Origin: Marinobacter mobilis
Lineage (GTDB): Bacteria > Pseudomonadota > Gammaproteobacteria > Pseudomonadales > Oleiphilaceae
Reading direction: 5' to 3'
Length of the DNA stretch: 64,000 nucleotides
NCBI RefSeq assembly: GCF_900106945.1
Contig: NZ_FNNE01000001.1
Location: 186,001-250,000 of the forward strand
A program made the translations under genes and the position numbers. Under the pieces are notes generated by a model. That model searched no databases. It saw only the letters and a program-made list of their open reading frames with translations, and was not told the origin of the DNA. This document shows positions 9,742-18,487 of the stretch, one piece after another. Numbering within the stretch: position 1 is the stretch's first letter; each line of letters starts with the position of its first letter.

Positions 9742-10548
9742 TTACTGACTGGCCTGCTGCAACAGCGCCCGCACCGGCTCGAACAGGGCGGGTGCGCTGA
9801 TCAGGATGTCCTGTCCCCACAGATCCTCCGGGTATCCGGCGGGTACTTCACTGAAGTGGCCCACGGTTGCCCCGGCTTCCCTGGCGATGAGCCGTGCCGC
9901 GGCAAAGTCCCAGGGGCTTACGGTCTCGTAGTAGACGTCCAGCCGGCCGCAGGCCACCCAGCAGATATCCAGCGCCGCCGAGCCAATCCGCCGCAGGTCC
10001 CGACAGTGATGGATCATGGTGTCGAGGCGGTTGATCAGGGGGGCCAGGTTATCCTTGGTGTAGGGAAAGCCGGTAGCAAACAGGGCTTCACGGGGCACGC
10101 TGCAGTTGCTGTGCGCGATGGCGTTGCCGTTGAGCGTGGCATTCTCACCTTCGATGGCGCGGAAGGTTTCGTTGGCAAACGGAGCGTGCACAATCCCCGC
10201 CCGTACCCGTCCCTGTTCGGCATAGGCGATAGACACCGCGACCTGGGGGTGTCCATAGGCGTAGTTCACCGTGCCGTCGATGGGATCGACGATCCACAAT
10301 GGCGTATCGAGGGATTCGGCCTGCGCCAGGTCCGGCATCGACTCTTCCGAGAGGATCCGGTGGTCCGGGAAGCGCTGCTGAATGGCCCGGGTAATGAACT
10401 CATCGGCCATCAGATCGGCGTGAGTGACCAGTTCGGTCTGCTTCTTGTAATCGGTGCGCAGGGTGTTGTGTTCACGTTCCCGGCGGATCAGTTCACCGGC
10501 ATCGCGGGCGAGTTGTTCGGCAAAGTCGGTGATCTCGTTCAGCGACAC
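9742..10548 (-). CDS. Inositol monophosphatase family protein
   Basis: A 268 aa Mg-dependent phosphatase of the IMPase/SuhB/CysQ superfamily. It has the metal-binding motif DPIDGTVNYAYG, the preceding SEES glutamates and the C-terminal WDFAAARLIAREAGA. The GTG start at 10548 is favoured because AAGGGGA lies just upstream; a longer frame to 10689 runs into the neighbouring aminotransferase gene. Substrate is not evident: the protein is too diverged to be called SuhB or CysQ with confidence, and its neighbours do not help. Confidence 0.88.
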   Translation of the reverse strand: MSLNEITDFAEQLARDAGELIRREREHNTLRTDYKKQTELVTHADLMADEFITRAIQQRFPDHRILSEESMPDLAQAESLDTPLWIVDPIDGTVNYAYGHPQVAVSIAYAEQGRVRAGIVHAPFANETFRAIEGENATLNGNAIAHSNCSVPREALFATGFPYTKDNLAPLINRLDTMIHHCRDLRRIGSAALDICWVACGRLDVYYETVSPWDFAAARLIAREAGATVGHFSEVPAGYPEDLWGQDILISAPALFEPVRALLQQASQ

Positions 10549-10631
10549 GGTGGTTCCCCTTAAGGCTGGTTCGTTCCTGGAGTGCCTATGGAACCACCGT
10601 CGGGTCCGGGACTGCAAGCCCGGCCGGGCAA

Positions 10632-11927
10632 TTACAGCTTGCCCAGCCAGCCTTCCATCTTGTCCATGGCCAGCACCAGCCGAGGGCACGCCTGTTTGAC
10701 GAACCCGTCATCAAGGTCGCGATCGGCGTAATCTCCACTTGCCAGGTTCAGTGCCTCGCTGCCATCGAAGTCGACGAAGGCGATACGGGCCGCCAGGTGG
10801 TCGGGGACAAAGCCGAAATCGCTGGCAGGCAGGATGGCCACGCCCGTATCTTCCAGCAGGGCCTGACACAGGGCCTGACTGGTCAACAGATCGTGGCGGG
10901 CGAGGGCATCACGGAAACCGGAGAAGTCCGGAAACAGGTAGAAGGCGCCCTCGGGCTTTTGTGCATAGGCCCCCATCTCCGTCAGGCGCCGGTGCAGGTA
11001 TTCTCCGACCACTTTCAGAACCCGGCGTGACTGGTGCAGATAGGCCTCCATGTCTGCTCCGCCGTCAAAGGCCGCAATGGCGGCGTACTGGATTGGCGCG
11101 CTGGTTGCGGTGTACGTCTCGCTGGCAATGATCGCCATGGCATCCTGCAGTGGCCGCAGTTCCGGTGGGAAGATAAACGTGCCGAGGCGCCAACCTCCGG
11201 CCCCTGCCCATTTGCTGAGGCCGGTACTTATAATGGTGCCTTCCGGGTAGTAGCGTGCGATGGACTTGTGTTTGCCATCGAACTGCACCTCGCCATAGAT
11301 CTCGTCTGACAGCACAATCAGCTTGTACTTGCGGGCAACATTGGCGATGGCCAGCAGTTGGTCGTCGGCGTAGGTACAGCCGGTCGGGTTACTCGGATAG
11401 TTGAGAATCAGGATCCGTGGTCGTGACGGGTCGTCGCGGCAGACAATGTCGAGCTCATCGGCGGTAAGTTGCCAGTTGTTCTCGGCGTGGGTCGGCAGCC
11501 AGTGCACCGAACGACCGATGATCCGTGCCTGGGGGGCATAGGATACCCAGCTGGGACGGGGAATCAGCAGGTCACCGTAGTAGGCCAGCTGGAGAATGAA
11601 CAGCAGCTCCTTGGAGCCCGGACCGATCAGCACGTCTTCCCAGCTGCAGCGGGACCGTTCGTTGCGCTGAATGTAGCCGGCAATGGATTCCCGCAGGGGC
11701 TTGAGGCCTTTCACCGGCAGGTAATCCTTTTCATGGGCGTGTTTCTGGAGTGCTTCGACCACCCGTGCCGGCACCGGGAAAGGCGACTGCCCAAGGCCCA
11801 GCTTAATGATGTCCCGGCCTTCCTGACGCAGCTGGTTGCTGATCTCGTTGATGCGCAGGGTGGACGAGGGCTGGATGCCCCGCACGTTCAGGTTAATGGC
11901 GTAGTGGCGGTCGGTTTGTATGTCCAT
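10632..11927 (-). CDS. Class I/II PLP-dependent aminotransferase
   Basis: A 431 aa fold-type I aminotransferase related to aspartate aminotransferases. Key features are LNYPSNPTG, LSDEIYGEVQF, and the PLP lysine in STGLSKWAGAGGWRLG. An N-terminal extension (NLNVRGIQPSSTLRINE) and a C-terminal tail are longer than in AspC. Amino-acid substrate cannot be told from sequence. It is monocistronic, with an 83-nt gap to the phosphatase gene downstream. Confidence 0.88.
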   Translation of the reverse strand: MDIQTDRHYAINLNVRGIQPSSTLRINEISNQLRQEGRDIIKLGLGQSPFPVPARVVEALQKHAHEKDYLPVKGLKPLRESIAGYIQRNERSRCSWEDVLIGPGSKELLFILQLAYYGDLLIPRPSWVSYAPQARIIGRSVHWLPTHAENNWQLTADELDIVCRDDPSRPRILILNYPSNPTGCTYADDQLLAIANVARKYKLIVLSDEIYGEVQFDGKHKSIARYYPEGTIISTGLSKWAGAGGWRLGTFIFPPELRPLQDAMAIIASETYTATSAPIQYAAIAAFDGGADMEAYLHQSRRVLKVVGEYLHRRLTEMGAYAQKPEGAFYLFPDFSGFRDALARHDLLTSQALCQALLEDTGVAILPASDFGFVPDHLAARIAFVDFDGSEALNLASGDYADRDLDDGFVKQACPRLVLAMDKMEGWLGKL

Positions 11928-12021
11928 GATTCCAGTCTGCAGTAAGAGGGTATACCTGCAGTATAGGAAACACAGGGCTCGGAGCTGTAATAGGCAATTG
12001 CCGAGAGGGACGGGGATGGGT

Positions 12022-12046
12022 AAACCGGGGGCTGGGCAGCCCCCGG
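12022..12046 (-). terminator. Terminator of the PstS-OmpA gene
   Basis: A 9-bp perfect stem with a 4-nt loop (12025-12033 paired with 12038-12046) lies 14 nt after the stop codon; only a short TTTA tract follows on the minus strand, so it may be a weak intrinsic terminator. Confidence 0.55.
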
Positions 12047-12059
12047 CCAGCAGGCCGGA

Positions 12060-13382
12060 TCAGTGCTTGCGCACCCACACCTCAACCCGGCCGTTGCGTT
12101 GTTCACCGCTGTGACCGCCGGCACTGCCCACCGGCATGTAATGGCCATAGCCGGTGTAGGCGCGGACCGGTGCACCGGCTTCGCGCAGGGCACGGCTCAC
12201 CGAGAGGGCGCGCAACTCGGAGATCATCTGGGCCCTCAGTTCATTGCTTTGCTGGTCGGCGAAGCCGATCAGCAGCACGTCGTCGGCACCCCGGTTTTCC
12301 CGTTCCAGATAGTCGACAATGCGCTTCAGATCGCGCTGGGCCTTGTTGTCGAGGCGGGAGCGGCCCTCGGAGAAACGGAAATTGACGCTGAGGCGGCGGT
12401 AATTCTCGGTCAGTACCCTGAACGTTGCCGGAACCGCGGCGTCGTAGTCGGGTTCCATGGCAATCGGGTTCTGGGAGATAAAGCCTGATTGGGCCACGAG
12501 GTCCTGGCCGGCAGGGCTCTGGGCGAACTCGATGAACTCGTTGACCAGGGCCGGGTTGTTGTTGCCGCGAGTGTACAGGAACAGTCTCCGGGCCAGGGGG
12601 TAGTCCTCACTGGCCACGGTCAGCTGGTTGGGTTTGAGCGCCGGGGCATCGCCATCGGAGACCGCCAGCAGCCGGGCGTTACGCACCGAAGCAAGACCGG
12701 TGAAACCAATGGCGCCGGGATCGCGGGCGACGTCATCGGAGAGCTGGTCATTGGATTCGTAACGGAAGGCCGATCTGGCCAGGGTATAGCTGCGACCAAG
12801 CACCAGGGACTTGAAGGTGTCCCAGGTACCGGACTTGTCGTCCCGGGCATACAGGTTGATCGGGCGGTCCGGGCCACCAAGAGCGGACCAGTTGCTGATC
12901 TGACCGGCAAAGACCTTACCCAGGTCATCAATACTGATGCGCTCAAGGGGGTTGCTGTTGTGAACCAGGATGGCGAGACCATCGATGGCGATCACATGCT
13001 CGCTGTCGATGCTGTTGAGATCTGCCGTGTCCGCCATGGCGTCGATTTCTGATGATTTGGCCGGACGTGATGAGGCCCAGATGTCGGCACGGCCGTCTGC
13101 GAGGGCTCTGAAACCGGTGCTTGAACCATGGGCAGCCACGCGAACGTCGATGGCGGTACCATTTCCACGCGCGCTCAGTACTCGCTCATTTTCCTCGCTG
13201 CCGGCCCGGCTTGAGGTGGTGCCTCCGGTGCGCTGTTCCAGAAAGCCCTCAATAAGCATCGGACCCAGGGCCGCACCAATGGTGTTGGATCCATGGATTT
13301 CCATATCGTAAGACTGGGACCAGGCGGGCAAGGTCTGAGCGGCCAGAATCAGCACGGCCAAAGTACGAAGCAGTCGCGGCAT
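12060..13382 (-). CDS. PstS-like phosphate-binding protein fused to an OmpA peptidoglycan-binding domain
   Basis: A 440 aa secreted protein. Residues 1-22 form a signal peptide (LPAWS cleavage region). Residues about 25-315 are a PBP-like-2/PstS domain: IHGSNTIGAA at the start, then YARDDKSGTWDTFKSL and DPGAIGFTG, the phosphate-binding-type loops. Residues about 330-440 are an OmpA C-terminal domain with the SVSRALREAG and QRNGRVEVWV motifs that bind peptidoglycan. It would thus be tethered to the wall rather than free in the periplasm. No pstCAB genes are adjacent. AAGGAG lies 6 nt before the ATG, and a Pho box sits about 50 nt upstream, which supports regulation by phosphate. The fusion type is known in gammaproteobacteria; its exact job is not settled. 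Confidence 0.88.
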   Translation of the reverse strand: MPRLLRTLAVLILAAQTLPAWSQSYDMEIHGSNTIGAALGPMLIEGFLEQRTGGTTSSRAGSEENERVLSARGNGTAIDVRVAAHGSSTGFRALADGRADIWASSRPAKSSEIDAMADTADLNSIDSEHVIAIDGLAILVHNSNPLERISIDDLGKVFAGQISNWSALGGPDRPINLYARDDKSGTWDTFKSLVLGRSYTLARSAFRYESNDQLSDDVARDPGAIGFTGLASVRNARLLAVSDGDAPALKPNQLTVASEDYPLARRLFLYTRGNNNPALVNEFIEFAQSPAGQDLVAQSGFISQNPIAMEPDYDAAVPATFRVLTENYRRLSVNFRFSEGRSRLDNKAQRDLKRIVDYLERENRGADDVLLIGFADQQSNELRAQMISELRALSVSRALREAGAPVRAYTGYGHYMPVGSAGGHSGEQRNGRVEVWVRKH

Positions 13383-13389
13383 TGAGGCT

Positions 13390-13404
13390 CCTTAATCGTT
13401 AAGG
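13390..13404 (-). promoter_or_regulatory. Inverted repeat overlapping the ribosome-binding site of the PstS-OmpA gene
   Basis: CCTTAA and TTAAGG (13390-13395 and 13399-13404) flank a 3-nt centre. The left arm contains most of the AAGGAG Shine-Dalgarno sequence, so the hairpin could hide it, or the palindrome could bind protein. Seen directly; function is a guess. Confidence 0.35.
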
Positions 13405-13427
13405 CAAAAGTGAAGGGCCCCCAGAAT

Positions 13428-13445
13428 GCGACAGTTTTATGACAA
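13428..13445 (-). promoter_or_regulatory. Pho box (PhoB-binding site)
   Basis: On the minus strand the sequence is TTGTCAT-AAAA-CTGTCGC, very close to the PhoB consensus of two 7-bp direct repeats (CTGTCAT) separated by 4 AT-rich bases. A third weaker unit, CTGAAAC, sits one 11-bp period further upstream. The box lies 46-63 bp before the start codon of the PstS-OmpA gene, a normal place for PhoB activation. Confidence 0.72.
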
Positions 13446-13497
13446 TCATGTTTCAGTGATGTAAGCAAATGTAGCGGCAGCCAGCGGTTGCCGGGCG

Positions 13498-13821
13498 CTA
13501 GTGGTAATCGCTGAACCGGTGCGGCTCCAGCTCCATGTGCTCGATACGCTGGCCCAGCATGATGACCCGGCCGGTGTAGCGTTCTTCGCCGGTGGTGGTG
13601 AAGTCGAACAGAAAGCGGCGCCAGACCCGGATCCGGCCCTGGCGGTCACGTTTGAACCACAGTCCCCGCAGGTAGACCGCATCATCCAGCAGCATGACGT
13701 CCATGGTCCCACAGTACCGTTTCGCGGCCGTCAGCACCGAATCCTTGATGGCTTTGGCCCGCCACCAATACCAGACGACGAAGCCAAAGACGAAGAGCCA
13801 GAAAATATTACCAAGAGTCAT
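13498..13821 (-). CDS. DUF3301 domain-containing membrane protein
   Basis: A small protein, 107 aa from the ATG at 13821, with one N-terminal membrane segment (LGNIFWLFVFGFVVWYWW) and a basic cytoplasmic part containing RRFLFDFTTTGEERYTG, the DUF3301 signature. A longer frame to 13938 would start inside the preceding terminator and is rejected. Function is unknown. It sits between the efflux operon terminator and the Pho-box gene. Confidence 0.8.
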   Translation of the reverse strand: MTLGNIFWLFVFGFVVWYWWRAKAIKDSVLTAAKRYCGTMDVMLLDDAVYLRGLWFKRDRQGRIRVWRRFLFDFTTTGEERYTGRVIMLGQRIEHMELEPHRFSDYH

Positions 13822-13900
13822 GTCAGTTAGTTGCGGTTGTTGAGTGGGGGGTACAGCCGATCCGTTACTGGAGACCACTTGAGTATAAACGGCGAGAATC

Positions 13901-13932
13901 AAAAAGGGGGACAGATTTGAAATCTGTCCCCC
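13901..13932 (-). terminator. Intrinsic terminator of the RND efflux operon, built on a 27-bp palindrome
   Basis: Arms 13906-13918 and 13920-13932 are perfect 13-bp complements around a single G, and five T residues follow on the minus strand (A-run 13901-13905). It lies 11 nt after the stop of the RND pump gene. The arm sequence GGGGACAGATTT resembles a repeat that I recall as common in gammaproteobacterial genomes, so it may be a REP-type element used as terminator. Confidence 0.75.
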
Positions 13933-13943
13933 TGACACCGGCT

Positions 13944-16900
13944 TCAGTAAGCGCCGGAGGTTGTTGGCTGTTGAATGCCGGGCTCCGTCACATCGTGGTG
14001 CTCGCGAGCCAGAAGAATGTACACCGCTGGCAAGACGAACAGGGTGAACAGGGTGCCGATACCGAGTCCGGTGGTGATGGTGATGCCAATGGCGAAGCGG
14101 CTCTGGGCGCCGGCGCCGGTGGCAATCAGCAGCGGTACCATGGCGACGATCAGGGCCAGGGACGTCATGATGATCGGGCGCAGGCGAATGGACGCTGCCT
14201 CGATCACCGCCTGGCGCTTGTTCAGGCCACGTTCCTGCTGGAGCTGGTTGGCGAACTCCACAATCAGGATCCCGTTCTTCGCCACCACCCCGATCAGGGT
14301 GATCAGGCCCACCTGGGTGTAGATGTTGATGGTGGTAAAGCCCAGGAAGATGAACGCCATCGCGCCGGCAATCGACATGGGCACCGACACCAGGATGATC
14401 AGCGGGTCACGCCAGCTCTCGAATTGCGCCGCCAGCACCAGATAGATGACCAGCAGGGCCAGGAACAGGGTCACCATGAGGGCGCTGCCTTCGGTGGCCA
14501 ACTGCCGGCTCTCACCGGTGTAGTCATAGTCGAAGCCCGGTGGCAGCACGTCTGCTGCGGCCTCTTCCATGAACGCCATGGCGTCCCCGGACGTTACGCC
14601 GGGCATGACCACCCCTTGCAGGGTCAGCGAGTTCAGCTGATTGAACTGGGTACGCTGGGATGGCTCCACACTGCGATCAAAACTGATCACGCTGCCCAGA
14701 GGGACCAGCTCGCCGTTATCGGCGCGAATGTAATAGCTATCCAGGGCGTCGGCGCTGATGCGGAAGTCCCTGGCCACCTGGGGAATGACCTGGTAGGAGC
14801 GTTCCTGCATGCTGAACCAGTTGATGTAACCACCGCCAAGCATGCTCGACAGCGCCTGTCCCACATCCTGCATGGACAGCCCGAGGTCGGCGACCCGGTC
14901 ACGGTCAACGTGAATGTTCGTGACGGGCCGGTCGAAGTTGATCGACTTTTGCAGGAACATGAAATTGCCGCTCTGCATTGCGCGGCCCAGAAGTTCGTTG
15001 GCCACATCGTCGAGCTGGTTGTAATCCTCACCGGTCGTGATGACAAACTGGAACGGCAGGCCGTCGGAGCCCGGCAGTGAGGGCCGTGGGAAGACGGCTG
15101 TCTGCAGACCGGTCACGTTACTCAGTTCCTGTTGCAGCAGTGGCTGGACCTCAAACTGGGATATATCCCGTTCGCTCCAGGGAGCCATCTTGAAACCACC
15201 GAACACGGCATTGGGGCCGGTGATGCCGATGATCATGAAGTCCTCGTTGTAGCCCGGAACGGTCGACATCCGCTGCTGGACCTCGTCACCGTGCTCCTGC
15301 AGGTAATCCAGGTTTGAGGTCTGGGGCCCCAGGCCCTGGTAGAACAGGATGCCCTGGTCTTCAGTCGGCGCCAGTTCGCTCTGGCTCATCATGGCCATCA
15401 GGTAGATGGAGGCGACTACCACCAGGCCGAAGAAAATGACCACCGGTATGGTTTCCAGTACCGACGACAGCGCCCGCTTGTAGCCGTTGGCAAGGCCGCC
15501 AAAGGTGCGCTCCACCAACACCTCAAACTTACCCGGATTGCCGTGGGGCTTGAGTACCTTGCCGGCCATCATGGGTGACAGGGTCAGGGCGACAATGCCG
15601 GAGATGATGACCGTTCCGGCCAGGGTGAAGGCAAACTCGGTAAACAGTGCGCCGGTGAGCCCCCCCATGAAGCCGATGGGGGCATAGACCGCCACCAGGG
15701 TGGTGGTCATGGCAATGATCGGTACGGCCATTTCCCGTGCACCATTGATGGCGGCGTTGAAGCGGGTTTCGCCCGCTTCGATATGGCGGTGGACGTTCTC
15801 CACCATAATGATGGCGTCATCCACCACCAGCCCGATGGCCAGTACCATCGACAGCAACGTCAGCAGATTCAGGGAGAAACCCATCGCCAGCATGATGAAG
15901 GCGCCGCCCACCAGTGACAGCGGCACAGCGACTGAGGGAACCACGGCCGCCCGCAGGGAGCCCAGGGTCAGGAATACAATGACCAGCACGATCACCAGCG
16001 CTTCCAGCAGGGTCTGGATCACCTCGTTGATGGAATCGTCGATGAAATCAGAGGCGTCGTAGGCCAGGCGCACATCCAGTCCCGACGGCAGCTGCTGCTC
16101 AATGTCCGGCAGCAGGCCTTTGACCGCCTCGGCCACCGTCAGCGGGTTAGCGCCGGGGGACAGTTCAATCGCAACATAAGTGGCCGGTTGCCCCTTATAA
16201 AGCGCCAGCGTGTCGTAGGACTCGGAGCCCAGCTCCACCCGGGCAATGTCCCGCAAGCGGATCAGGGTGCCACCGGATTCCCGGATCACCAGATCCTTGA
16301 ACTGTTCCGGATCGGCGACATCGGTGTCGCTGGTCATGCTGATCTTGGTGTAGCGGCCTTCGGTATTGCCTACCCCGGCCTGATAGTTGTTCCGGCGGAG
16401 GATGTCGACCACTTCCTGCGGGGTCATGTCGATGGCGGACAAGCGCTCCGGATCGAGCCAGACCCGCAGGGCAAACTTACGCCCCAGCAACTCGGCCTTG
16501 CCGACTCCGGGTAAGGCCTGCAACTTGGGCTGGACCACCCGCGCCAGGTAATCGGTGATCTGAGGAACCGCCAGTTCGGAGCTGTAAAAGGCGATGTACA
16601 TCAGCGCCGTGGAGTCACCGGTGGTTGAGGTTATGACCGGGTCCTGGGCTTCGGATGGCAGCACATTGCGTTGACTGGCCACCTTGGCCTGGATTTCAGC
16701 CAGCGCGGCATTGGCGTCGTAGTTCAGCTCCATTTTGGCCTGAATGGTCGACACACCCTGAGAGCTGGTGGAGGTCATGTAGTCGATTCCGCTGGCTTCG
16801 GCAATGGCCTGTTGCAGCGGGTTGGTGATGAAGCCCTTGACCAGATCCGAGCTGGCGCCCGGGTAAACCGTCGTCACTGTGACGGTGGTGTTCTCCAGTT

Positions 16901-17015
16901 TCGGGTACTGGCGGATTTCCATTTCCATTGCGGCCCGCGTGCCCAGCAGCAGGATCAGTAGGCTGACCACCGTCGCCAGCACCGGACGCTGTATGAATAT
17001 GTCAGTGAATTTCAT
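13944..17015 (-). CDS. RND multidrug efflux transporter, inner-membrane pump (MexI-like)
   Basis: A 1023 aa HAE1-family proton-driven pump. It begins MKFTDIFIQRPVLA, has 12 expected membrane helices and two large periplasmic loops, and carries the TM4 motif GLVVDDAIIMVEN with the proton-relay aspartates. Sequence character (RQYPKLENTTVTVTT, SSSQGVST) is nearer MexI/MdtB-type pumps than AcrB. Its start overlaps the adaptor stop by one base, so the two form one operon. No outer-membrane channel gene is present; a TolC-like protein from elsewhere must be used. Confidence 0.93.
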   Translation of the reverse strand: MKFTDIFIQRPVLATVVSLLILLLGTRAAMEMEIRQYPKLENTTVTVTTVYPGASSDLVKGFITNPLQQAIAEASGIDYMTSTSSQGVSTIQAKMELNYDANAALAEIQAKVASQRNVLPSEAQDPVITSTTGDSTALMYIAFYSSELAVPQITDYLARVVQPKLQALPGVGKAELLGRKFALRVWLDPERLSAIDMTPQEVVDILRRNNYQAGVGNTEGRYTKISMTSDTDVADPEQFKDLVIRESGGTLIRLRDIARVELGSESYDTLALYKGQPATYVAIELSPGANPLTVAEAVKGLLPDIEQQLPSGLDVRLAYDASDFIDDSINEVIQTLLEALVIVLVIVFLTLGSLRAAVVPSVAVPLSLVGGAFIMLAMGFSLNLLTLLSMVLAIGLVVDDAIIMVENVHRHIEAGETRFNAAINGAREMAVPIIAMTTTLVAVYAPIGFMGGLTGALFTEFAFTLAGTVIISGIVALTLSPMMAGKVLKPHGNPGKFEVLVERTFGGLANGYKRALSSVLETIPVVIFFGLVVVASIYLMAMMSQSELAPTEDQGILFYQGLGPQTSNLDYLQEHGDEVQQRMSTVPGYNEDFMIIGITGPNAVFGGFKMAPWSERDISQFEVQPLLQQELSNVTGLQTAVFPRPSLPGSDGLPFQFVITTGEDYNQLDDVANELLGRAMQSGNFMFLQKSINFDRPVTNIHVDRDRVADLGLSMQDVGQALSSMLGGGYINWFSMQERSYQVIPQVARDFRISADALDSYYIRADNGELVPLGSVISFDRSVEPSQRTQFNQLNSLTLQGVVMPGVTSGDAMAFMEEAAADVLPPGFDYDYTGESRQLATEGSALMVTLFLALLVIYLVLAAQFESWRDPLIILVSVPMSIAGAMAFIFLGFTTINIYTQVGLITLIGVVAKNGILIVEFANQLQQERGLNKRQAVIEAASIRLRPIIMTSLALIVAMVPLLIATGAGAQSRFAIGITITTGLGIGTLFTLFVLPAVYILLAREHHDVTEPGIQQPTTSGAY

Positions 17016-18136
17016 TATTCAGCTGCCTCTGCCGGAGTGTCGCTCGCATCGCTGACGGCCTGTTCGTCCTGAATGGCAACGGTCTGACCGGCGCGCAGGC
17101 GGAGAAGGCCCTTGGCAACCACCTGCTCGCCGTCAGCAAGGCCGCTTTCGACAGCCACCCGGTCGCCGCGGGTCTCGCCGGTCATGACGGTTCGGCGGCT
17201 AACGACCAGCTGGTCATCATCGTTTGCCTCAATCACGAAGACAAAGTCACCATAGGTGTTGTAGGAGACGGCGGTCAGCGGCACGGTCACCATCTCGACG
17301 TCGTTCGGCTGACGGGTCTGGATGGTGGCGAACATACCCGGTTTGAGCTGGCCATCAGGGTTGGCCAGGGTGGCCCGAATACGCACCGTACGGGTTTCCG
17401 GGTTGACCGAGGTATTGATGGCGCTGACTTGGCCGGAGAATACGTGCTGAGGCAGGGCGGCGACGGTGACGCCGACGTCATAGCCGATATCAACCAATGG
17501 CAGGTCCTGCTCGGACAGGGTGTAATCCACGTAGATCGGGTCCAGCATGTTGATTTCAACAATCGAGGTACCGGTGGCCAGGTATTGGCCCTGGTCTACC
17601 ATCCGCAGGCCAAGGGTTCCGCTGAACGGCGCCCGGATCACCTTCTTGCTGAGGGTGGCCTCGGCTTCGACCACGCGCGCCTGGGCGGCATCGTAGTTGG
17701 CTTTGGCTTCGTCAAACTGGGACTGGGAAACTGCGCGCCGGGGCAGCAGGTCTGACACCCGCTTGAACTCCTGGGCCGCCAGGCTGGCTTCGGCGCGGCG
17801 GGTACGCAGGGCCGCCTGATCGATGTCAGCGTTCATGCGCACCAGAATATCGCCTTTTTCAACCTGGTCACCGGATTCAAAATGGATACTCTCGACCACG
17901 CCGGCCACTTCATTGGCGATATCGATACCGTTGACGGCGATCACGCTGCCCACGGCTTTGCTGGAGGGTGTCCAGGCATCGGTGCGGGCAGTGGTTGCGG
18001 AGATGATCGCTGGCGGTCTTGGCTGGGAAAACATCGCCTGCATCTGGCCAAATTGATAGAACTTATAGCCAAAAAGGCCGCCGAGTACGGCGCCAAGAAG
18101 AATGAGGACGATCAAGAATCGGGAGGCTGTACGCAT
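17015..18136 (-). CDS. RND efflux periplasmic adaptor (membrane fusion protein, MexH-like)
   Basis: A 373 aa HlyD/AcrA-family adaptor. An N-terminal hydrophobic anchor (FLIVLILLGAVLGGLFGYKF) without a lipobox is followed by the biotinyl-lipoyl half motif (GVVESIHFESGDQVEKGD), an alpha-helical hairpin (about 115-175), the second lipoyl half (IRAPFSGTLGLRMVDQGQYL) and beta-barrel and membrane-proximal domains. It links the pump encoded next to it with an outer-membrane channel. Confidence 0.93.
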   Translation of the reverse strand: MRTASRFLIVLILLGAVLGGLFGYKFYQFGQMQAMFSQPRPPAIISATTARTDAWTPSSKAVGSVIAVNGIDIANEVAGVVESIHFESGDQVEKGDILVRMNADIDQAALRTRRAEASLAAQEFKRVSDLLPRRAVSQSQFDEAKANYDAAQARVVEAEATLSKKVIRAPFSGTLGLRMVDQGQYLATGTSIVEINMLDPIYVDYTLSEQDLPLVDIGYDVGVTVAALPQHVFSGQVSAINTSVNPETRTVRIRATLANPDGQLKPGMFATIQTRQPNDVEMVTVPLTAVSYNTYGDFVFVIEANDDDQLVVSRRTVMTGETRGDRVAVESGLADGEQVVAKGLLRLRAGQTVAIQDEQAVSDASDTPAEAAE

Positions 18137-18487
18137 GGTTTGGACCCTGGGTTACGTTTCCATCTGTTCGGCAGCAGGGCTGCTCAAAGGGCACCGCTGC
18201 TGCGCTTAATCCGGTTATCATTTTTAGGGAATGGAGCTCTGCGGTGACTTCACCAAACTGTAGGAAACGCACTTGAAAAATCTGTTACTGTGCGAGGCTC
18301 CTCGGGGGTGAAATTCCGACACTTTGCCCAAACTATAGGATCCTACACATTATGCTTTGTGGTTGTCACGGGGGGCACAGTGTTATTACGTATACGAAAA
18401 ATGGTGATCTGCCGCTGTGCCAGCCGCAGATCCAGGCAGTAACTCAAGGCACCTGGCTGCAGGTGTGACAGACAGACGAGCGACGGT
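18137..18487. promoter_or_regulatory. Divergent intergenic region with repeated AAACTRTAGGA sites
   Basis: This 351-bp gap separates the efflux operon from the J-domain gene. It holds two near-identical 11-mers, AAACTGTAGGA at 18255-18265 and AAACTATAGGA at 18330-18340, the second running into the palindrome TAGGATCCTA (18336-18345). These could be operators for a regulator of the pump. No coding sequence or RNA gene is seen. Confidence 0.35.

Noticed and set aside
10618..10629. Terminator after the aminotransferase gene
   Set aside because: GCCCGGCCGGGC is a palindrome with no loop and no T-run; it is too short to call.
13917..15080. A 387-codon frame antisense to the RND pump
   Set aside because: His/Gln/Asp-rich composition typical of antisense translation, and it begins inside the efflux operon terminator.
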